A stretch of DNA of 42,201 nucleotides, from NCBI GenBank assembly GCA_023246715.1, contig JAHFHZ010000006.1:1-42201 (forward strand). The letters run 5' to 3'. The translations under genes and the position numbers were made by a program. This stretch comes from Candidatus Magasanikiibacteriota bacterium (lineage in GTDB: Bacteria > Patescibacteriota > Patescibacteriia > Magasanikbacterales > GWA2-37-8). Shown piece by piece: positions 32,886 through 40,941 of the stretch (positions are counted from its first letter, which is position 1; the number at the start of each line of letters is the position of its first letter). A model generated the notes under the pieces. That model was not told the DNA's origin. It did not search any database and saw only the letters and a list, made by a program, of their open reading frames with translations.

Positions 32886-34691
32886 TTACATCCCCCGCGC
32901 TTTGCGTTTCGCCTCGTTTTCGTTCAAAATCTGCTTGCGGATACGGACATTCTTGGGGGTAATTTCCACTAATTCTTCATCGTCAATATATTCCAAAGCC
33001 TCTTCCAAATCCATAATATGCGGCGCGTTAAAATGCTCGGCCGAACCATCACCTTTGGAGCGCATATTAGAAAGTTGCTTGGTTTTGCAGACGTTCACGC
33101 GGATATCACCCGTGCGGCTGTTTTGACCCACTACCTGGCCTTCATATACCTGATAATTCGGCCCGATAAACAAGGCTCCGCGATCCTGCACGTTAAGCAA
33201 CCCATACAAATTACTCTCCCCGGTTTCGTGCGCCACCAGCGACCCTTGATTGCGTTCTTTCCAATTGCCCGGGTCGGGCAGATAATCATAGAAAACACTG
33301 TGGATAATCCCCAACCCCTTGGTATCGGTCAAAAATTCTGTCCGGTAACCGAACAACCCGCGAGTCGGAATAACAAATTCCATGAATACAGTCCCATTTT
33401 CGGTGCGCATATCTTTCATCTGGCCGTTGCGCCCGCCCAGCTTCTGGATCACCGATCCACTCGCCACTTCGGGGACTTCAATATACACCTGGTCATACGG
33501 GCACATTTTCTTGCCGTCAACTTCTTTCATAATCACGTGCGGGCGAGAAGCTTGAAACTCATAACCGTCGCGACGCATGCGCTCGATCAAAATCGCCAAA
33601 TGTAATTCGCCACGTCCCGATACGATCCAATCCCCTTCCGGGCCGTCTTCCACGCGCAACGCCACGTCGTTTTCCATTTCTTTAAACAAACGCTCGCGAA
33701 TCTGGCGCGAAGTGGTAAATTCACCTTCGCGTCCGGCAAACGGTGAATCATTTACGCTAAACGTCATTTTAACAGTGGGTTCGTCGATCGTGATTGTCGG
33801 CAGCGCCACCGGCTCGGCCACATCCGCCACGGTTTCACCAATCGCGATATCCGGAATACCAGATAAGGCCACAATGTCGCCGGCAATCGTGCTGTCGATT
33901 TCCACCCGATCCAGGCCCATAAAACTCATCAGCGAAGTTAAACGGAATTTTTTCATCGCGCCGCCCCGGGCAATGTGCATCACGTCCTGATTTTTCTTGA
34001 TTGTGCCATTATAAATACGGCCAATCGCGATCCGGCCCTTAAAATTATCCATGATAGTGGATACCGCCAGCAACTGTAACGGTTTGGTCGGGTCGCCGCC
34101 CGGGGCCGGCACGTTTTTCACGATGCTTTCAAACAAGGGGGTGATATCAGTCATCGCAGCCAAATCCTGCTCCAAGCCAGCCTTGCCCTGCTTGGCCGAA
34201 GCGAAAACCACCGGAAAGTCGGCAATCTCATCGCTCGCGCCTAATTCCAAAAATAACTCGAGGGTTTTATCGAGCACATATTGAATACGAGCATCTGGTT
34301 TATCAATTTTATTCACCACTACAACCACACGCAGACCGATCTGCAGCGCTTTGCGCAGCACGAAGCGGGTTTGCGGCATGGGGCCTTCTTTGGCATCTAC
34401 CAACAACAAACAACCGTCGGCCATTTTTAAGACGCGTTCCACTTCGCCGCCAAAATCGGCGTGGCCCGGGGTATCAATAATATTGATTTTCGTATCACCC
34501 CACAGCACGGCCGCGTTTTTAGAAAAAATAGTAATGCCGCGCTCACGCTCTAAATCGTTCATGTCCATAATCGTCGTCGTCTGGTCCAACTCTTTGGCCA
34601 ACTTGGTTTTGGATTGGCGAAGCAAAGAATCCACGAGCGTGGTTTTGCCGTGGTCAACGTGGGCGATAATGGCGACATTGCGAATGTTCAT
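32886..34691 (-). CDS. typA: Ribosome-associated GTPase TypA/BipA
   Basis: 601 aa, normal length. TypA is an EF-G-like GTPase that aids ribosome assembly and stress adaptation. G1 IIAHVDHGKTTLVDSLL (9-25), G2 RERGITIFSKNAA, G3 NIIDTPGHADFGGEVERVL, G4 VVNKIDKPDARI, then domain II (MDNFKGRIAIGRIYNGTI), domain III and the TypA-specific C-terminal domain (GQNSRTGDIRVNVCKTKQLS, NMRSKGDGS). No truncation. Start is ATG 34691. Single-gene unit ending at the terminator 32848-32876. Confidence 0.97.
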   Translation of the reverse strand: MNIRNVAIIAHVDHGKTTLVDSLLRQSKTKLAKELDQTTTIMDMNDLERERGITIFSKNAAVLWGDTKINIIDTPGHADFGGEVERVLKMADGCLLLVDAKEGPMPQTRFVLRKALQIGLRVVVVVNKIDKPDARIQYVLDKTLELFLELGASDEIADFPVVFASAKQGKAGLEQDLAAMTDITPLFESIVKNVPAPGGDPTKPLQLLAVSTIMDNFKGRIAIGRIYNGTIKKNQDVMHIARGGAMKKFRLTSLMSFMGLDRVEIDSTIAGDIVALSGIPDIAIGETVADVAEPVALPTITIDEPTVKMTFSVNDSPFAGREGEFTTSRQIRERLFKEMENDVALRVEDGPEGDWIVSGRGELHLAILIERMRRDGYEFQASRPHVIMKEVDGKKMCPYDQVYIEVPEVASGSVIQKLGGRNGQMKDMRTENGTVFMEFVIPTRGLFGYRTEFLTDTKGLGIIHSVFYDYLPDPGNWKERNQGSLVAHETGESNLYGLLNVQDRGALFIGPNYQVYEGQVVGQNSRTGDIRVNVCKTKQLSNMRSKGDGSAEHFNAPHIMDLEEALEYIDDEELVEITPKNVRIRKQILNENEAKRKARGM

Positions 34692-34741
34692 AAGGATGCT
34701 CTTTCTGCCAAATAGTTAGCTGTATTTAAAATAAAATTTTA

Positions 34742-34768
34742 TAAAAAACACCAGCGCCAGGCTGGTGT
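34742..34768 (-). terminator. Terminator of the 34788-35099 gene
   Basis: Stem ACACCAGC/GCTGGTGT with a 5-nt loop followed by TTTTTT on the minus strand. Confidence 0.9.
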
Positions 34769-34787
34769 CTTGAATTGGCTAAAAAAC

Positions 34788-35099
34788 TCAATTCGCCTGT
34801 ACTCGATCCCAACCGTCGTGATCAACTGTTAAACTGTATTCAATGTGTCCTTCGGGCGATTCCTCGCGGGTAATTTTAACCGGCACGCCTTCCACCACGT
34901 CGGCCATGGTTTCACCGGGTTTAAGCTCCCCAGCTTTTTTCTCAATCATGGCGCGGGTTTCAGAACCCAGGTTCATCATAAGCATTTTTGCGCGCTGGTC
35001 TTTCGACAAGCCTTTAGTTGGCAAATCTGCCTCGAGGTTGGCTTTATAACCCACTCGTCGCTCAATTGCCGCCAGGCGCTGTTCCATTCCTCCTTCCAT
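34788..35099 (-). CDS. Small acidic/helical protein, function unknown
   Basis: 103 aa from ATG 35099 (MEGGMEQRLAAIERRVGYKA). Helical N-terminus, then a short strand-rich end (VPVKITREESPEGHIEYSLTVDHDGWDRVQ). AAGGAGG lies inside the first codons and just before the second ATG at 35087, so either start is possible. The longer frame to 35237 passes through a terminator and is rejected. Stop is TGA. No family recognised. Flanked by terminators on both sides, so it has its own promoter, which I could not place. Confidence 0.65.
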   Translation of the reverse strand: MEGGMEQRLAAIERRVGYKANLEADLPTKGLSKDQRAKMLMMNLGSETRAMIEKKAGELKPGETMADVVEGVPVKITREESPEGHIEYSLTVDHDGWDRVQAN

Positions 35100-35111
35100 A
35101 AGAAATTGGTT

Positions 35112-35152
35112 AAAAAATAAGTACCTGGTTCCGTCATAAAGGTACCAGGTAT
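35112..35152 (-). terminator. Terminator downstream of the G+C-rich gene at 35274-35858
   Basis: Stem ATACCTGGTACC/GGAACCAGGTAC followed by TATTTTTTAA on the minus strand. It ends the barrel-protein transcript and lies in the 5' region of the next gene. Confidence 0.8.
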
Positions 35153-35221
35153 TGGCAAAAAAATCAAGTACCTGCCCCAAATGACTTTTTAAATTGTTAA
35201 AAATCAAATTTAGGGTAGATT

Positions 35222-35256
35222 GCCGAACGCGCGCCAACGAGGTTGGCGGCTTCGGC
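35222..35256. repeat. 3' palindrome of the G+C-rich barrel-protein gene
   Basis: GCCGAA...GCCAAC/GTTGGC...TTCGGC forms a strong two-part hairpin 18 bp past the stop, comparable to those at 3631-3741, 5371-5442 and 6602-6616 behind the other G+C-rich genes. Confidence 0.65.
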
Positions 35257-35273
35257 TTGATTTAGCAGAAAAA

Positions 35274-35858
35274 TTAGCTCTTGGGGATGTGGAGCTCGGC
35301 GCCGATCCCGACGAACGCGCCGGGGGTGCTGGTGTGCATCGCGGGATGCACCACCGCTTCGGTTGGCGCGCTGAGCGGCCGCGTAAACAGCGGCCCGGCG
35401 AGCGCCAGGAAATCGAGCACCTTCGGGATGGCGGTGACTTGCACCGCGCCCAAAGCGCCGAATTCCATCTGCGCCAAACCGTTCGGCTCAACAACCGCGC
35501 ATCCCAGGAACGCGGGCCCGATGCGGACCCGGTGGGTGATGTCGATGAGCGGCGCCAGGATGGCGCAGGCCTCGAACGCCCCGGTGATGACGTCGCGCCC
35601 AACCGAGAGCTCGCCAAAGAGCTCGAGACGGCCCACGCGGTAGGTGACCGCGAAGCCGACATCAAAACTGTAACCGCTGTTCAGTGTGTGGCTCGGCAGG
35701 GCCTTGTAGGCGCTGCCGACGGTAAGCGCGAGCCCCCAACCGTTGTGGGGAGGCTCAGCGCTGTTCGCTGCTGCGCGCTGCTCCGGCTGGCGGGCCTCTG
35801 TGGCCAGGGCCGAGCCGGAGATAAGCGCAAGACAGAGCGCTACCAAGATCATCCTCAT
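35274..35858 (-). CDS. Exported beta-barrel-like protein (G+C-rich)
   Basis: 194 aa. MRMILVALCLALISGSALAT is a signal peptide. The mature part alternates hydrophobic and polar residues in strands (WGLALTVGSAYKAL, SFDVGFAVTYRVGRLELFGE, VRIGPAFLGCAVVEPNG, FVGIGAELHI), like a small outer-membrane barrel of Gram-negative bacteria. SD AGGAGGT lies 6-7 nt before the ATG at 35858. Base composition is far above that of the neighbours typA and the reductase. It has its own promoter, hairpin/boxA-like leader and 3' hairpin, like the block at 3.6-10 kb. The barrel assignment is from pattern, not from a family match. Confidence 0.68.
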   Translation of the reverse strand: MRMILVALCLALISGSALATEARQPEQRAAANSAEPPHNGWGLALTVGSAYKALPSHTLNSGYSFDVGFAVTYRVGRLELFGELSVGRDVITGAFEACAILAPLIDITHRVRIGPAFLGCAVVEPNGLAQMEFGALGAVQVTAIPKVLDFLALAGPLFTRPLSAPTEAVVHPAMHTSTPGAFVGIGAELHIPKS

Positions 35859-35902
35859 GGAGCTACCTCCTGCTGAATTTTTCGAAGAAGAAATCGACAG
35901 GG

Positions 35903-36072
35903 AAAGCTCACCAGTGAGCTTTTAGTCCGAGTAGGCGGACTCCCTTTGCAATGTTGATGGTCACCAATTGTAACCAGCGGCATTGCACATAGAGTCGCTC
36001 ATCCCACAGGGATCCCTGCACAGATTCAACCTTCGTGTTGTAAAGAACTATCTTCAAAATATTCATTTTGAA
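35903..36072 (-). promoter_or_regulatory. Leader of barrel-protein gene: hairpin, boxA-like motif, hairpins
   Basis: Minus-strand order: perfect hairpin TTCAAAAT/ATTTTGAA (36053-36072), boxA-like GTTCTTTACAAC (36037-36048), a TGCAATG/CATTGCA stem, then AGTCCG/CGGACT (35924-35941) and AAGCTCAC/GTGAGCTT (35903-35922) before the SD. Confidence 0.6.
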
Positions 36073-36079
36073 TTAAATT

Positions 36080-36108
36080 AGTATACCATACAAAAATGAT
36101 CTTGTCAA
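36080..36108 (-). promoter_or_regulatory. Sigma-70 promoter of the barrel-protein gene
   Basis: TTGACA (36103-36108), 17 bp, TATACT (36080-36085) on the minus strand. Confidence 0.9.
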
Positions 36109-36138
36109 GTCATTTTTGGGAAAAATGCCTATTTTTAG

Positions 36139-36831
36139 CTAAAAAATCTCAAAATGAATCTGTTTCATGGGTACACCACCAGCCACCAGCTTGGTTCGCA
36201 CGTCCTTTACCATCTCCACGCTGCCGCAAATATAATAATCCCCCGCCGGGTCAATAGTTAAATGCTCAGTCACCCGACCATGCAAACCATCCCATTGTTC
36301 GGGGCGTTCCGGCTGGGATAAAACCAACTGGTGCTTAAATAACGGAGCGGTTTGCCCCCAGGCATTGATTTCATTGGTCCAAAACAAATCACCTTCGGAG
36401 CGAACGCCGAAGAGAAGTTCTAGTCGTTCATCGATAGCCGGTTTAGCCAGCCTGCCCCCCAGCATGGCCATAATCGGGGCAATGCCGGTACCGGTAGCCA
36501 CAAAATACTTGCGCGGGGAATGATGATCCTCGCAAACAAATCGGCCCGCGGCAGCGGTAAAAGAGACAGCGGTGCCGGGAGCAATCATCGCAAAAAAGGC
36601 CGATGCCTTGCCGTCGGGTAATATTTTTAAACAAAAACGTAATTCCGATTGGTCTGGCAGTGACACAATAGAATAACTACGGGCTACCGAGCCTTCAGCG
36701 CCCGGAATTAAAAATTGCACGAATTGCCCCGGCAAGAAAGAAAAATTAGCTGGTTTTTTAACCCAAAATTCCAAAATATCTTTGGCTATAAGTGCCGTAT
36801 GGGTGAGCAAGGCGGAAAACTGACCAGGCAT
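36139..36831 (-). CDS. FAD/NAD(P)-binding oxidoreductase, ferredoxin reductase family
   Basis: About 230 aa with the two-domain ferredoxin-NADP reductase fold. The FAD-binding barrel shows GQFVQFLIPG and RSYSIVSLP. The nucleotide-binding domain shows YFVATGTGIAPIMAMLGGRL, LLFGVRSEGDLFW and the end DYYICGSVEMVKDVRTKL. No [2Fe-2S] domain is fused. It probably passes electrons between NAD(P)H and a small carrier. ATG 36831 is preferred; a TTG at 36858 is also in frame. It is divergent from sufB, which suggests a link to Fe-S assembly or repair, but this is inference. Confidence 0.85.
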   Translation of the reverse strand: MPGQFSALLTHTALIAKDILEFWVKKPANFSFLPGQFVQFLIPGAEGSVARSYSIVSLPDQSELRFCLKILPDGKASAFFAMIAPGTAVSFTAAAGRFVCEDHHSPRKYFVATGTGIAPIMAMLGGRLAKPAIDERLELLFGVRSEGDLFWTNEINAWGQTAPLFKHQLVLSQPERPEQWDGLHGRVTEHLTIDPAGDYYICGSVEMVKDVRTKLVAGGVPMKQIHFEIF

Positions 36832-36843
36832 AGGCGTTGCCAA

Positions 36844-36872
36844 TTGACAAAAGGCCAAAATTTCAATAGAAT
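36844..36872 (+). promoter_or_regulatory. Sigma-70 promoter of sufB
   Basis: TTGACA (36844-36849), 17 bp, TAGAAT (36867-36872). It overlaps the early transcribed region of the divergent reductase gene. Confidence 0.78.
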
Positions 36873-36888
36873 AAGCGAAAGTTATCTC

Positions 36889-36917
36889 AGTATACCAGCC
36901 GTTATTAGCCTTGGCAA
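36889..36917 (-). promoter_or_regulatory. Sigma-70 promoter of the reductase gene
   Basis: TTGCCA (36912-36917), 17 bp, TATACT (36889-36894) on the minus strand. The two divergent promoters lie within 75 bp, so they may compete or share a regulator. Confidence 0.72.
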
Positions 36918-36931
36918 CCGTCTAATCATCC

Positions 36932-38353
36932 ATGAAAAAAACTACCCCAGCAGTCAAATCCGCCGCTCCGCGCCTGGATCGCTCAATTTACGATACCGCG
37001 GAACCCGAACAATCTTCGTTCCGCTCCGAACCCGGGGTAAACGAAGCCTTGGTGCGCGAAATTTCGGCTCAAAAAAACGAACCAGCCTGGATGCTCAAAA
37101 AACGCCTCCAGGGTTTAGCGTTGTTCAAGACAAAGCCCTTACCTGCCTGGGGGCCGGACTTATCCGGGCTTGATTTAGACAAAATTACTTACTTTGTTCG
37201 CCCCGGTAGCGCCGAAGCCACTAGCTGGGAGGATGTTCCCGAAAGCATCAAACGCACGTTTGACCGGCTGGGCATTCCCGAAGCAGAAAAAAAATCACTC
37301 GCTGGCGTGGGCGCGCAATACGATTCCGACGTGGTGTACCACAATCTGAAAAAAACCTGGCAAGACAAAGGCGTTGTTTTCGAAAACATGGATACCGCCG
37401 TCCAACAATACCCCGAATTAGTCAAAAAATACTTTATGACTCAGTGCGTGCCAGTGCACGATCATAAATTCGCGATGCTGCACGCGGCAGTATGGAGCGG
37501 CGGCACCTTTATCTATGTGCCAAAAAACGTCAAACTAGATTTGCCGCTGCAGGCCTACTTCCGCATGAACGCGCGCCAGGGCGGGCAATTTGAACACACC
37601 CTGATCGTTGCCGACGAGGGATCTGAACTGCACTACATCGAAGGTTGCTCGGCCCCACGCTACGGCCAAAGCTCGCTGCACGCCGGCTGCGTGGAAATTT
37701 TCGTGCACGAAGGCGCGCGCGTGCGCTATTCATCGATTGAAAACTGGTCTAAAGATACCTATAACCTCAACACCAAACGCGCCCTGGTGGATGCTAACGG
37801 CGTAATTGAATGGGTGAACGGTAACATGGGCTCGGGAACTACCATGCTCTATCCCTCATCGATTCTGCGCGGGCAAGGGGCGCATTCCGATTCGCTCGGC
37901 GTGGCCTTTGCCGGGCCAGGGCAGAACCAGGATACCGGTGCCAAAGCCATTCATGCCGCACCGCATACCAGCTCTACAATTGTTTCTAAATCAATTTCGG
38001 TTGATGGCGGCATCAACACCTTCCGGGGTTTAATCCATATTACGCCAGCCGCCGAACACGTTAACGCTTCAATGGTTTGCGACGCTTTATTAATCGGCAA
38101 AGGCGCCGTGGCCAACACAATTCCGGAATTAAAAATTAAAAACGAACAAGTGAACGTAGCGCACGAAGCGCGGGTGGGCCGCATCGGCGAAGAAGAAATT
38201 TTTTATTTGCAATCGCGCGGCTTATCTGAACAAGAAGCCGTTCGCTTGGTGGTCTCGGGATTTATTGAACCAATTATCAAAGCGCTGCCGGTGGAATACG
38301 CCTTGGAGTTAAACAAGCTCATTGAAATGGAAATGGAAGGGGCCGTGGGGTAA
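36932..38353 (+). CDS. sufB: Fe-S cluster assembly scaffold protein SufB
   Basis: 473 aa, normal length. SufB with SufC and SufD builds Fe-S clusters. Family hallmarks: IYDTAEPEQSSFRSEPGVNE-like start, FMTQCVPVHDHKFAMLHAAV, GGTFIYVPKNVKLDLPLQAY, the beta-helix core with FEHTLIVADEGSELHYIEGC, SSLHAGCVEIFVHEGARVRY (two Cys near 240 and 253), GGINTFRGLIHI and the C-terminus VAHEARVGRIGEEEIFYLQS, GLSEQEAVRLVVSGF. No sufC, sufD or sufS is adjacent; the next gene downstream is unrelated and on the other strand. Its promoter is interleaved with that of the reductase gene. Stop is TAA. Confidence 0.95.
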   Translation: MKKTTPAVKSAAPRLDRSIYDTAEPEQSSFRSEPGVNEALVREISAQKNEPAWMLKKRLQGLALFKTKPLPAWGPDLSGLDLDKITYFVRPGSAEATSWEDVPESIKRTFDRLGIPEAEKKSLAGVGAQYDSDVVYHNLKKTWQDKGVVFENMDTAVQQYPELVKKYFMTQCVPVHDHKFAMLHAAVWSGGTFIYVPKNVKLDLPLQAYFRMNARQGGQFEHTLIVADEGSELHYIEGCSAPRYGQSSLHAGCVEIFVHEGARVRYSSIENWSKDTYNLNTKRALVDANGVIEWVNGNMGSGTTMLYPSSILRGQGAHSDSLGVAFAGPGQNQDTGAKAIHAAPHTSSTIVSKSISVDGGINTFRGLIHITPAAEHVNASMVCDALLIGKGAVANTIPELKIKNEQVNVAHEARVGRIGEEEIFYLQSRGLSEQEAVRLVVSGFIEPIIKALPVEYALELNKLIEMEMEGAVG

Positions 38354-38371
38354 AAATAATTAAATGAAACA

Positions 38372-38391
38372 CCCCGGGCTGACGCCCGGGG
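38372..38391 (+). terminator. Hairpin after sufB, weak terminator
   Basis: Perfect 8-bp stem CCCCGGGC/GCCCGGGG, 18 bp after the sufB stop, but only AATT follows; termination strength is uncertain. Confidence 0.5.
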
Positions 38392-38412
38392 AATTGCGGG
38401 GGACTATTAAAA

Positions 38413-38438
38413 CAAAAAGTCCACGTGCATCGTGGACT
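38413..38438 (-). terminator. Terminator of the 38520-38795 gene
   Basis: Stem AGTCCACG/CGTGGACT followed by TTTTTGTTTTA on the minus strand. Confidence 0.8.
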
Positions 38439-38519
38439 CTATACCAAAACTCAACAGAAAATAATCGAGACGATTCTAAGTGGACGAAACGTGAAGAAAA
38501 AACCAACTGGAAATGTACA

Positions 38520-38795
38520 TTAAACCATTTTCTCTAGAATATCACGTGCTTCCCCTGGAGTGATAGTAAAATTTTTTCCTTTTTTTAACTCATAGGATAC
38601 AATTTTGCCTGTTCTATCAGCAACTCCTGCGGCAATAAATTCAGCTAAAAGACCCGGCCTAATGTCAATTTTAATTGCACCATCATCTTCTTCTTCGACA
38701 GTGTGTGAAGAAATTTTTTCCTCTTCAAAATATTCTCGTCCACTTCTTACTCGTTTTTTTTCGGGTGAACCGCCGCCAATTTCTGGTTTGCTCAT
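38520..38795 (-). CDS. Small protein, function unknown
   Basis: 91 aa: an acidic/basic N-terminal half without clear structure (MSKPEIGGGSPEKKRVRSGR) and a compact C-terminal half (IKIDIRPGLLAEFIAAGVAD, KNFTITPGEARDILEKMV). Cytoplasmic. Supported by its own terminator and an A+T-rich upstream region with a TATAAT-like hexamer; no SD. No family recognised. Confidence 0.6.
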   Translation of the reverse strand: MSKPEIGGGSPEKKRVRSGREYFEEEKISSHTVEEEDDGAIKIDIRPGLLAEFIAAGVADRTGKIVSYELKKGKNFTITPGEARDILEKMV

Positions 38796-38905
38796 AGTAT
38801 TTTTTGTTTAGTTAATAATACATAAATTATATTACAAGCTATGTCCGACCGAAATAAATTGCCAAAAAAATCTAAAAAATAATGAAGAAATTTCTGGCTA
38901 TTTCA

Positions 38906-39032
38906 CATAACTTTCCTGTGTATGCGATGTTTGCCAGTGGTATAATTGCACGAAATGCTTACCACTGGCAAATATGGGTTGGGGATTGTGGCGGTACGGA
39001 GCAAGCCGTAACCGCATACGCAGTGTTATATG
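38906..39032. repeat. attC-like imperfect palindrome A
   Basis: The outer ends CATAAC and GTTATATG are followed inward by TGTGTATGCG/CGCATACGCA, separated from the ends by 5 and 2 nt. Inside is a perfect 13-bp hairpin TTTGCCAGTGGTA/TACCACTGGCAAA. The order resembles an integron attC site (R box, spacer, L box, variable terminal structure). Both arms resemble those of the palindrome at 40942-41065. An apparent 87-aa frame here is only a shadow of the palindrome. Confidence 0.5.
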
Positions 39033-39210
39033 CTGTAGTGCAAAGCAATAGCTGTCCAGAAGGGCAGCCGTTATATTTTGGGGGGATTTTCTTTTCTCTT
39101 TTATCAATGCAGCGGCAGCCAAATGACGTTTTTGTTCTGCCATAAATTTTATTATGAGCTAACCGGAGGGGGTTTGGTAACATTAGTTGTGAGATGAAAA
39201 ATTCAATTTA

Positions 39211-39560
39211 TCAATGCACCACTTTTAGATACTTTTGAATAACTCCATTTGGCGTTTGGTAATTTAGACGTTTTCTTGGTCGATTGTTCAATTTCTCCTG
39301 TATGGCATAGAGATCGTTATCAGTTACATCGTCCAGTCTGGTATCTCGTGGTAAATACCGTCGGAGTAATTTGTTCACGTTTTCCACTGATCATTTTTGC
39401 CACGAAGCGAATGGTCGACAGAAATAGGTGTCAACACCGAACTGTTTTAATTCGGTATGTCGGTGGTTTTCAACACCATTATCAAACGTCATCGTTTTCA
39501 TCAGCTCGCCCGGTACGGATTCGATCGTCTTGGTCAGGGCGTCGACAGTGTCAGTTTGAT
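39211..39560 (-). pseudogene. IS30-family transposase relic (DDE C-terminal part)
   Basis: Minus-strand translation gives NRIGKNQTDTVDALTKTIES, MTFDNGVENHRHTELKQFGV, DTYFCRPFASWQK, a TGA codon, then SVENVNKLLRRYLPRDTRLD and LNNRPRKRLNYQTPNGVIQ. TFDNG and the W-Q-K-G-S-V/I-E-N block are IS30 hallmarks. The N-terminal half is absent and the TGA stands where the family has Gly, so it is inactive as read. The last codon is TGA followed by TAA. Confidence 0.8.
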
Positions 39561-39621
39561 TTTTTCCGATTCGGTTCTGGGCAGAGGGGCAGGGGGTGAA
39601 TTACCCGCCAATAACTTTCGC

Positions 39622-39876
39622 TCAATATAAATCAGAGTGTGTGCCAATGTTGATGAAGATAATGAATTCTCCATGGTCCTCAAAAACAGCTCGATAATCA
39701 CCGCTAACATTAATACTTCTGCAGTTGGGGTATGCTCTATCAACGGAATGATTATTGAGCACTTTGCAAAATTTTTCCTGCACAAATAACTCCAGCCTTT
39801 CGTAAAAACGTTCTTGCATTTTTGGCGGAATTCTTTTCAACTTTTTTCTGAATGTAGTATGGAATTTTACTTCCAT
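39622..39876 (-). CDS. relE: RelE/ParE-family toxin
   Basis: 84 aa: MEVKFHTTFRKKLKRIPPKM, QERFYERLELFVQEKFCKVL, NNHSVDRAYPNCRSINVSGD, YRAVFEDHGEFIIFINIGTH. The helix-helix-beta layout and the Y-R-A-V/I-F strand are typical of RelE/YafQ mRNA interferases, which cut mRNA in the ribosome. It starts 3 bp after the antitoxin gene. Stop is TGA. Name given by family; YafQ-like is equally possible. Confidence 0.85.
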   Translation of the reverse strand: MEVKFHTTFRKKLKRIPPKMQERFYERLELFVQEKFCKVLNNHSVDRAYPNCRSINVSGDYRAVFEDHGEFIIFINIGTHSDLY

Positions 39877-39879
39877 ACC

Positions 39880-40155
39880 CTACGCTTTGAGGAACTCGAT
39901 TGCATCTTTGGCTGAGGTGAATCCGGGAGAAAGGTTTTTACCGTGAGAAATGTCCTTTAACGCATTCTTCACTTCTCGTGCAGTCTTTGCGTTAAATTTT
40001 TCGCTCCCAATCAATCCCAACGTTAAATCACCCTCAACAAAGGCTTTGGTGGCGAGCTTGAGGATAGACGCAAAGGTAATGCCCTCATGTTGGGCCTTTG
40101 CCATGGCTTTTTCCTTCAGTTTTTTATCAATTTTGAAAATCACTTGTGTGGTCAT
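39880..40155 (-). CDS. relB: RelB/DinJ-type antitoxin
   Basis: 91 aa: MTTQVIFKIDKKLKEKAMAK, AQHEGITFASILKLATKAFV, then a C-terminal tail that would wrap around the toxin (TAREVKNALKDISHGKNLSP...). The N-terminal strand-helix-helix is the ribbon-helix-helix DNA-binding fold of RelB/DinJ. The promoter 40188-40216 is directly upstream and is probably autoregulated by the pair. Confidence 0.87.
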   Translation of the reverse strand: MTTQVIFKIDKKLKEKAMAKAQHEGITFASILKLATKAFVEGDLTLGLIGSEKFNAKTAREVKNALKDISHGKNLSPGFTSAKDAIEFLKA

Positions 40156-40187
40156 ATGGTATAAAATCGGTAATTTAATCTGTATAT

Positions 40188-40216
40188 ATTATAGCTATAC
40201 TTTATATATATGTCAA
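40188..40216 (-). promoter_or_regulatory. Perfect consensus promoter of relBE
   Basis: TTGACA (40211-40216), 17 bp, TATAAT (40188-40193) on the minus strand. Confidence 0.9.
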
Positions 40217-40303
40217 GTGAGAGAGTCCACAACCGGAAATTCCACTCATACTCTATTTTTCCATCTGAAATACGACCGGTACACTTACTATGTTGCAAAA
40301 GTA

Positions 40304-40777
40304 TTATTTTACAATGAACAAAGAGCCACGACCATTTTTGTAAGCCCTAGCCACTTGTGCCTTTGACAAATATTTTCCTGACAATCGTGGATCAAGATAG
40401 TGTCTTCCGGTTTTGATTTTTCCATTCTCCATTTCAAGCACAAGTACCAGTGGTGTTCGGTATACCTTTTTTGTTTTTGGATCTGGATAACTTTCTATAA
40501 GCTCCACCATCACCAAATCACTACCCTCGGCAATATTTTTTATATCGTATTGCCTTCCCTTAATAGGATACACTTCTTCAAGCTCACCTTTTAGGTCATT
40601 TGTGGTTGTAGGAAAAAGCTCCTTTCCTACGATACCTAAATCTACCCAGGTCATGGAGTAATCTTTTGTCATTTTTTGCAGAGCAGACGTAACATTACCA
40701 TCGACTTCATCTTGAAGAATGTCCAATACTGTTTGTATCTGTTTGCTATATTCCATCTTTTTATATTTGTCAGTCAT
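40304..40777 (-). CDS. Small alpha/beta protein, possibly NTF2-like
   Basis: About 157 aa from ATG 40777 (MTDKYKKMEYSKQIQTVLDI). Helices first, then strands (DLVMVELIESYPDPKTKKVY, RTPLVLVLEMENGKIKTGRH, YLDPRLSG). The order (helix, W-V-D, then long strands ending GRHYLD) recalls NTF2/SnoaL-like proteins, by pattern only. The frame extends to 40918, but the extra residues are not of the same style; 40756 is another possible start. No SD. It lies between relBE and the attC-like site B in the same orientation. Confidence 0.6.
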   Translation of the reverse strand: MTDKYKKMEYSKQIQTVLDILQDEVDGNVTSALQKMTKDYSMTWVDLGIVGKELFPTTTNDLKGELEEVYPIKGRQYDIKNIAEGSDLVMVELIESYPDPKTKKVYRTPLVLVLEMENGKIKTGRHYLDPRLSGKYLSKAQVARAYKNGRGSLFIVK

Positions 40778-40941
40778 ATATTTTATCATGCATAAATCTT
40801 TTTCAGAGTAGTAGCATAATCGCACCTCATACACAGTCATATCACTATCTAACCCGTCACCCTCTCTGAAAATGTAGATCAAATTCGCCCGATTGATAAT
40901 GAAAAATCGGCGTAACATCCGGAATGGTGAAAATATATTGC

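Noticed and set aside
38882-39145. An 87-aa plus-strand protein (MKKFLAISHNFPVYAMF...)
   Set aside because: The frame lies across the imperfect palindrome at 38906-39032 and reads through both arms; no homologous look and no SD.
39211-39560. Alternative genetic code (UGA = Gly) for this organism
   Set aside because: TGA serves as the stop of several intact genes here (the hicA at 2144, the HtrA-like gene, the 34788 gene, relE), so the standard bacterial code fits.
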